The position numbers and the translations under genes are program-made. 9,154 nt of DNA from assembly GCA_020056645.1 (NCBI GenBank), contig JAGVHJ010000329.1, positions 1 through 9,154 of the forward strand, given 5' to 3'. Within the stretch, counting starts at the first letter, position 1, and the number at the start of each line of letters is the position of its first letter. Shown here piece after piece: positions 6,454-9,154 of this stretch. This DNA comes from Desulfobacterales bacterium. GTDB lineage: Bacteria > Desulfobacterota > Desulfobacteria > Desulfobacterales > JAHIVH01. The notes under the pieces were generated by a model that saw only the letters and a program-made list of their open reading frames with translations, had not been told where the DNA came from and did not search any database.

Positions 6454-7854
6454 GTGATGCTGAGAATATTCAAGCAGAATTATCCGATCCGGAATATCTT
6501 TTTTATTTCCGTTGAAGGGCTTGCGATGTTTGTCTCGGTGCTTCTGGCCACAAGGATTCTTTACGGCCCAGAGCTGTTCCTGCAGGACACCTACTTGACC
6601 TTCAAAGCTTTTTTGATTTCATTCGTGTTTTTGCTTTGCCTTTATTACAATGATCTTTATGATTTCAAGATTGTAAACACCTTCACGGAATTGGGGGTCA
6701 GACTCCTTCAGGCCCTGGGGGTCGCGACCATCTTTCTTGCGGGCGTCTATTATTTGTTTCCCGAAATAATCATCGGTGAGGGAATATTCATTTTAACCGT
6801 GCTCATCGTCATTGTCATGATCGTATCCTGGCGGCTTCTCTATTCGGTGATATTAAAATATGGCTGGTTTGACCATAAGATCCTTCTTCTGGGTTCAGGA
6901 AAGCTGGCCCAGGGAATCTATAGCGAGATTACCCAGAAAAGGGATTGCGGCTATCGGATTTCTGCTGTCGTAACCGACAAGAACGGTCAGTTTTCTCTTC
7001 TGGATGGGAGCAAGCCAGAGGTTATGTCCGCCATTGGCGATTGCGAATTGTCAACCCTTGTAAAAGAGTTGAATGTTGATAAGATCGTCGTTGCGATAAA
7101 AGAGCGGCGGGGGTCGTTTCCTACGCGGGAATTGCTTGACTGCCGGGTGGCGGGCATTGATATCATCGAAGGCAACAGCTTCAACGAGATGTTGACCGGT
7201 AAACTCAGCGTGAAGGATATCAACCCGGCATGGCTCATTTTTTCAGAAGGGTTTAAGAAACCGCTGGTGCGGAGAATGATTAAACGGGTGGAGGATATCC
7301 TATTTTCAATTATTCTTCTGATTCTATTCTGTCCGGTGATTCTTCTGACCGCCCTCATCATTAAACTTGACTCCAAGGGACCGGTTTTATATTCCCAGGA
7401 AAGGGTGGGACGCCGGAAACAGCCTTATATGATCCATAAATTCCGGTCCATGGTCACCGATGCCGAGGGTGCGACAGGACCCGTATGGGCCAACCAGAAC
7501 GACAGCCGGATCACCCGGGTGGGGAAGTTTATCCGGAAATGGCGGGTGGATGAGATCCCCCAGCTATGGAACGTTCTTAAGGGTGAGATGAGTTTTATCG
7601 GTCCTAGACCAGAAAGAGAGTTTTTCATCGGCAAACTTGAAGAGATTATTCCTTATTACAAGGAGCGTTTTACCGTTAAACCGGGGCTCACAGGGTGGGC
7701 CCAAGTCTGCTATGGATATGGGGATTCCATTGAAGACGCAATGGAAAAGTTGAATTACGATTTGTTTTATATCAAGAATTACTCGATATTTATGGATTTT
7801 TTTATTATCATCCGCACGGTGAAAACCGTTCTGTTTGGGGTTGGGGCGCGTTAA
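6454..7854 (+). CDS. Exopolysaccharide polyprenyl glycosylphosphotransferase (EpsB/WcaJ type, PEP-CTERM-associated)
   Basis: Starts polysaccharide synthesis by transferring a sugar 1-phosphate from a nucleotide sugar to undecaprenyl phosphate at the inner membrane. 466 residues. Four N-terminal transmembrane helices (about 14-36, 49-66, 83-103, 109-130) precede a Rossmann-like domain opening with KILLLGSGKLAQ at 142-153. A membrane re-entrant or fifth helix lies at about 281-301. The C-terminal bacterial sugar transferase domain has HKFRSM, WRVDEIPQLWNV (probable catalytic Asp366-Glu367), SFIGPRPE at 380-387 and GLTGWAQV. The ending, with YGDSIEDAMEKLNYDLFYIKNYS and a final VLFGVGAR, fits the PEP-CTERM-system subfamily. 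The start is uncertain: GTG at 6454 or the adjacent ATG at 6457. AGGTG at 6444-6448 is eight bases from the ATG, which I slightly prefer. The sugar transferred cannot be read from sequence. Confidence 0.92.
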   Translation: MMLRIFKQNYPIRNIFFISVEGLAMFVSVLLATRILYGPELFLQDTYLTFKAFLISFVFLLCLYYNDLYDFKIVNTFTELGVRLLQALGVATIFLAGVYYLFPEIIIGEGIFILTVLIVIVMIVSWRLLYSVILKYGWFDHKILLLGSGKLAQGIYSEITQKRDCGYRISAVVTDKNGQFSLLDGSKPEVMSAIGDCELSTLVKELNVDKIVVAIKERRGSFPTRELLDCRVAGIDIIEGNSFNEMLTGKLSVKDINPAWLIFSEGFKKPLVRRMIKRVEDILFSIILLILFCPVILLTALIIKLDSKGPVLYSQERVGRRKQPYMIHKFRSMVTDAEGATGPVWANQNDSRITRVGKFIRKWRVDEIPQLWNVLKGEMSFIGPRPEREFFIGKLEEIIPYYKERFTVKPGLTGWAQVCYGYGDSIEDAMEKLNYDLFYIKNYSIFMDFFIIIRTVKTVLFGVGAR

Positions 7855-7880
7855 TCCATCGTCAATAAAATACGTCGCAC

Positions 7881-7915
7881 AACCGGCTTTCGTTCTGCTT
7901 TTAAGGGCGGTTTTT
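7881..7915 (+). terminator. Possible intrinsic terminator after the sugar transferase gene
   Basis: AACCGGCTTT (7881-7890) can pair with AAGGGCGGTT (7903-7912) in a roughly 10-bp stem with one G-G mismatch and one G-T wobble. The loop is 12 bases, and a run of T follows (7911-7915, partly used in the stem). The imperfect stem and short T-tract make this tentative. If real, it would end the three-gene operon and leave the epimerase with its own promoter, or act as an attenuator between them. Confidence 0.35.
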
Positions 7916-7940
7916 GATATAAAAACTGAATAAAATTAGA

Positions 7941-7967
7941 TTGTTATTGTTATTTTTGCCGTGTAAT
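7941..7967 (+). promoter_or_regulatory. Weak candidate promoter for the epimerase gene
   Basis: TTGTTA (7941-7946) and TGTAAT (7962-7967) match the -35 at four and the -10 at five of six positions, but the spacer is only 15 bases, shorter than the usual 16-18. It sits in an AT-rich stretch after the possible terminator. The epimerase might instead be read through from the upstream operon. Confidence 0.2.
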
Positions 7968-7989
7968 CCAACAGGCGGAGCCATATTCT

Positions 7990-8970
7990 ATGATCATTGC
8001 ACCCCTTATTTCACTCTCCCATAAAAAAGTCCTGGTGACCGGCGGCGCGGGGTTTATCGGTTCCCATCTGGTGGATGCCCTTGTTGACGCCGGCGGGGAT
8101 GTGTCGGTGATCGACAACCTCTCCACGGGGCATGTGGAGAATCTCACTTCAGCCGGGCGAAAAATAAGGTTTGTCAAGGGGGATATCCAAGACTCGGAAA
8201 CGCTCAACGCCCTCTCGCGAGGGTGCGAGATGATCTTTCATCAGGCCGCCGTCGTCTCCGTGCCCCAAACCGTTAAAAATCCAATCGAGTCATCCCTGGT
8301 GAATGAGATTGGGACCCTGCGGGTTCTTGAGGCTGCCCGTTTAAACGGCGTGAAACGGGTGGTGATGGCCAGTTCATGCGCGGTATACGGCGATCTCCCG
8401 GAACTGCCGAAAACCGAGCCCCTGCCCGTAAAACCCTTGAGCCCCTATGCGGTTCAGAAGCTAACGGGTGAATATTACGCCAAACTCTATTCAGAGTTAT
8501 ACGGCGTTCAAACGGTTTCTCTTCGCTATTTTAATGTCTATGGCGCAAGACAGGATCCAACCTCTCCCTATTCGGGCGTGATTTCCATTTTCATGAAAAA
8601 GGCGATCGAAAACAAGAGACCCCTCATCTATGATGACGGAAATCAATACAGGGATTTTGTCTATGTTAAAGATGTGGTCAAGGCAAACCTGCTCGCCGCT
8701 CTCTCTGAAAAAGCCGATGGCCGGGTCTTTAATATCGGTACGGGAAGAACCATCACAGTCAATGAGCTCTGGGCGATGATCGGACGCTTTTCTGGAGCTG
8801 ACGCCACGCCTGAATACCAGCCCCCCAGAAAGGGGGATATCCGGGAATCGAGGGCCGATATCTCCCTTGCCTGCAGAGAGATGGGCTTTGACCCCCTCTG
8901 TTCATTTGAAACAGGCCTCCGTGAAACGTTTGACTGGTACCGGAAAGCCCTTTTCCTGGACAAGCCTTAA
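7990..8970 (+). CDS. NAD-dependent UDP-sugar 4-epimerase (extended SDR family, GalE/WbpP-like)
   Basis: A cytoplasmic enzyme that inverts C4 of a UDP-hexose through a transient 4-keto intermediate, supplying sugars for the polysaccharide. 326 residues, a normal length. The NAD-binding motif is TGGAGFIGS at 17-25, followed by VIDNLSTG and the conserved GDIQD. FHQAA matches the family HxAA motif. The active site is complete: Ser129 in SSCAVYG aligns with Ser124 of E. coli GalE by spacing to the glycine, with Tyr153 and Lys157 in YAVQK. SLRYFNVYGARQDP and YRDFVYVKDV are typical of the UDP-GlcNAc/UDP-glucose 4-epimerase branch, and the pattern is closest to WbpP/Gne-type enzymes. The exact substrate, or a dehydratase role, cannot be settled by eye. 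Start: ATG at 7990 with AGGCGGAG (7973-7980) nine bases upstream. It is 135 bases downstream of the sugar transferase. Confidence 0.88.
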   Translation: MIIAPLISLSHKKVLVTGGAGFIGSHLVDALVDAGGDVSVIDNLSTGHVENLTSAGRKIRFVKGDIQDSETLNALSRGCEMIFHQAAVVSVPQTVKNPIESSLVNEIGTLRVLEAARLNGVKRVVMASSCAVYGDLPELPKTEPLPVKPLSPYAVQKLTGEYYAKLYSELYGVQTVSLRYFNVYGARQDPTSPYSGVISIFMKKAIENKRPLIYDDGNQYRDFVYVKDVVKANLLAALSEKADGRVFNIGTGRTITVNELWAMIGRFSGADATPEYQPPRKGDIRESRADISLACREMGFDPLCSFETGLRETFDWYRKALFLDKP

Positions 8971-9092
8971 CAGGGCGTCGTCATCTGGGCATTGTCGCGC
9001 GAATTTTATATTGTCCCAATAGAAATCAACTTTTAATACAGGGGAATCGCATGTAGAATAGAGCTTGGTGAGTGATTTAAGTAATAGCTTGA

Positions 9093-9105
9093 ATTGATTA
9101 TCAAT
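9093..9105. promoter_or_regulatory. Perfect 13-base palindrome ATTGATTATCAAT
   Basis: ATTGAT-T-ATCAAT is a perfect dyad with the same TGATTATCA core as the site at 3554-3564. It lies between the epimerase and whatever follows, where an operator for the next gene could sit. Function is inferred only from symmetry, position and recurrence. Confidence 0.3.
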
Positions 9106-9137
9106 GCCTCCGGCGGCCCGCTTTTAAAAAGCTGGGC
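9106..9137. repeat. GC-rich hairpin-like intergenic element
   Basis: It starts with GCCTCCGGCGGCC and continues into GCCCGCTTTT (9116-9125), A, AAAAGCTGGGC (9127-9137). These two arms are complementary over ten bases with one bulged T. The tip is too tight to pair fully, so the effective stem is the outer part. From memory, elements opening with CCTCCGGCGGCC are frequent between genes of sulfate-reducing delta-proteobacteria, often beside terminator-like hairpins; this could not be checked here. Confidence 0.35.
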
Positions 9138-9154
9138 AAATAGGTTTTTAGATG

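Larger units (their letters stand above)
8971..9154. other. Intergenic tail with no convincing gene
   Basis: No recognisable gene is seen after the epimerase stop. The stretch contains a 13-base palindrome (9093-9105) and a GC-rich hairpin-like element (9106-9137). The final three bases are ATG, seven bases after an AGG, which could be the start of the next rightward gene. On the minus strand a 39-codon frame (9152-9033) is open to the window edge, but nothing else supports it. Confidence 0.5.

Noticed and set aside
6987..7376. 129-residue - strand open frame inside the sugar transferase gene
   Set aside because: Antisense to a well-conserved coding region, Ser/Arg-rich composition typical of shadow frames.
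8371..8379. Apparent loss of the catalytic serine in the epimerase (SSC instead of SSS)
   Set aside because: Counting from the conserved glycine of VYG, Ser129 occupies the GalE Ser124 position; the cysteine replaces a non-catalytic neighbour.
9033..9152. Minus-strand frame of 39 codons open to the right edge, possibly the end of a gene entering from the right
   Set aside because: Short, runs through the GC-rich hairpin and the palindrome, and its translation matches no family I recognise. The flanking sequence could change this view.

Overview
The window reads as part of a chromosome from a Gram-negative bacterium, most likely a Desulfobacterota (delta-proteobacterial) sulfate-reducer-like organism. 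This rests on protein resemblance recalled from memory: an XrtA/PEP-CTERM-type exopolysaccharide gene set next to a class I adenylate cyclase, a periplasmic OmpA-like domain, and intermediate GC content. It is an inference; there is no rRNA or tRNA in the window to confirm it. No CRISPR array, insertion sequence, tRNA or rRNA was seen.

Layout. (1) 1-1707, + strand: a class I adenylate cyclase (cyaA type) whose start lies left of the window. (2) 1731-3530, - strand: an ExeA/PEP-CTERM-type AAA ATPase joined through one transmembrane helix and a Pro-rich linker to an OmpA-like peptidoglycan-binding domain. It converges on the cyclase with only 23 bases between them. (3) 3531-3843: a 313-base AT-rich divergent intergenic region with a candidate promoter in each direction, a perfect 11-base dyad near the ATPase start and a 7-bp inverted repeat in the leader of the rightward operon. 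(4) 3844-7854, + strand: chain-length determinant (Wzz/GNVR family), BY-type tyrosine autokinase (TTG start, Tyr-rich tail) and polyprenyl glycosylphosphotransferase (EpsB/WcaJ type), closely spaced and probably one operon. (5) 7855-7989: a gap with a possible intrinsic terminator. (6) 7990-8970, + strand: an NAD-dependent UDP-sugar 4-epimerase of the SDR superfamily. (7) 8971-9154: no convincing gene; it holds a 13-base perfect palindrome and a GC-rich hairpin-like element.

How the genes fit together. The epimerase would supply a UDP-sugar. The glycosylphosphotransferase would put the first sugar phosphate on undecaprenyl phosphate in the inner membrane. The chain-length determinant and its separate tyrosine kinase would control polymer length and export. 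This combination is the conserved core of XrtA-linked exopolysaccharide loci, so the exosortase, flippase, polymerase and further glycosyltransferases probably lie to the right of the window. The divergent ATPase-OmpA protein could couple cytoplasmic ATP hydrolysis to a cell-wall-anchored step in assembly or export. The most unusual items are that ATPase-OmpA architecture and a repeated 9-base palindrome, TGATTATCA, found three times, two of them flanking the operon's candidate promoter. I saw no clear evidence of a wholly undescribed system.
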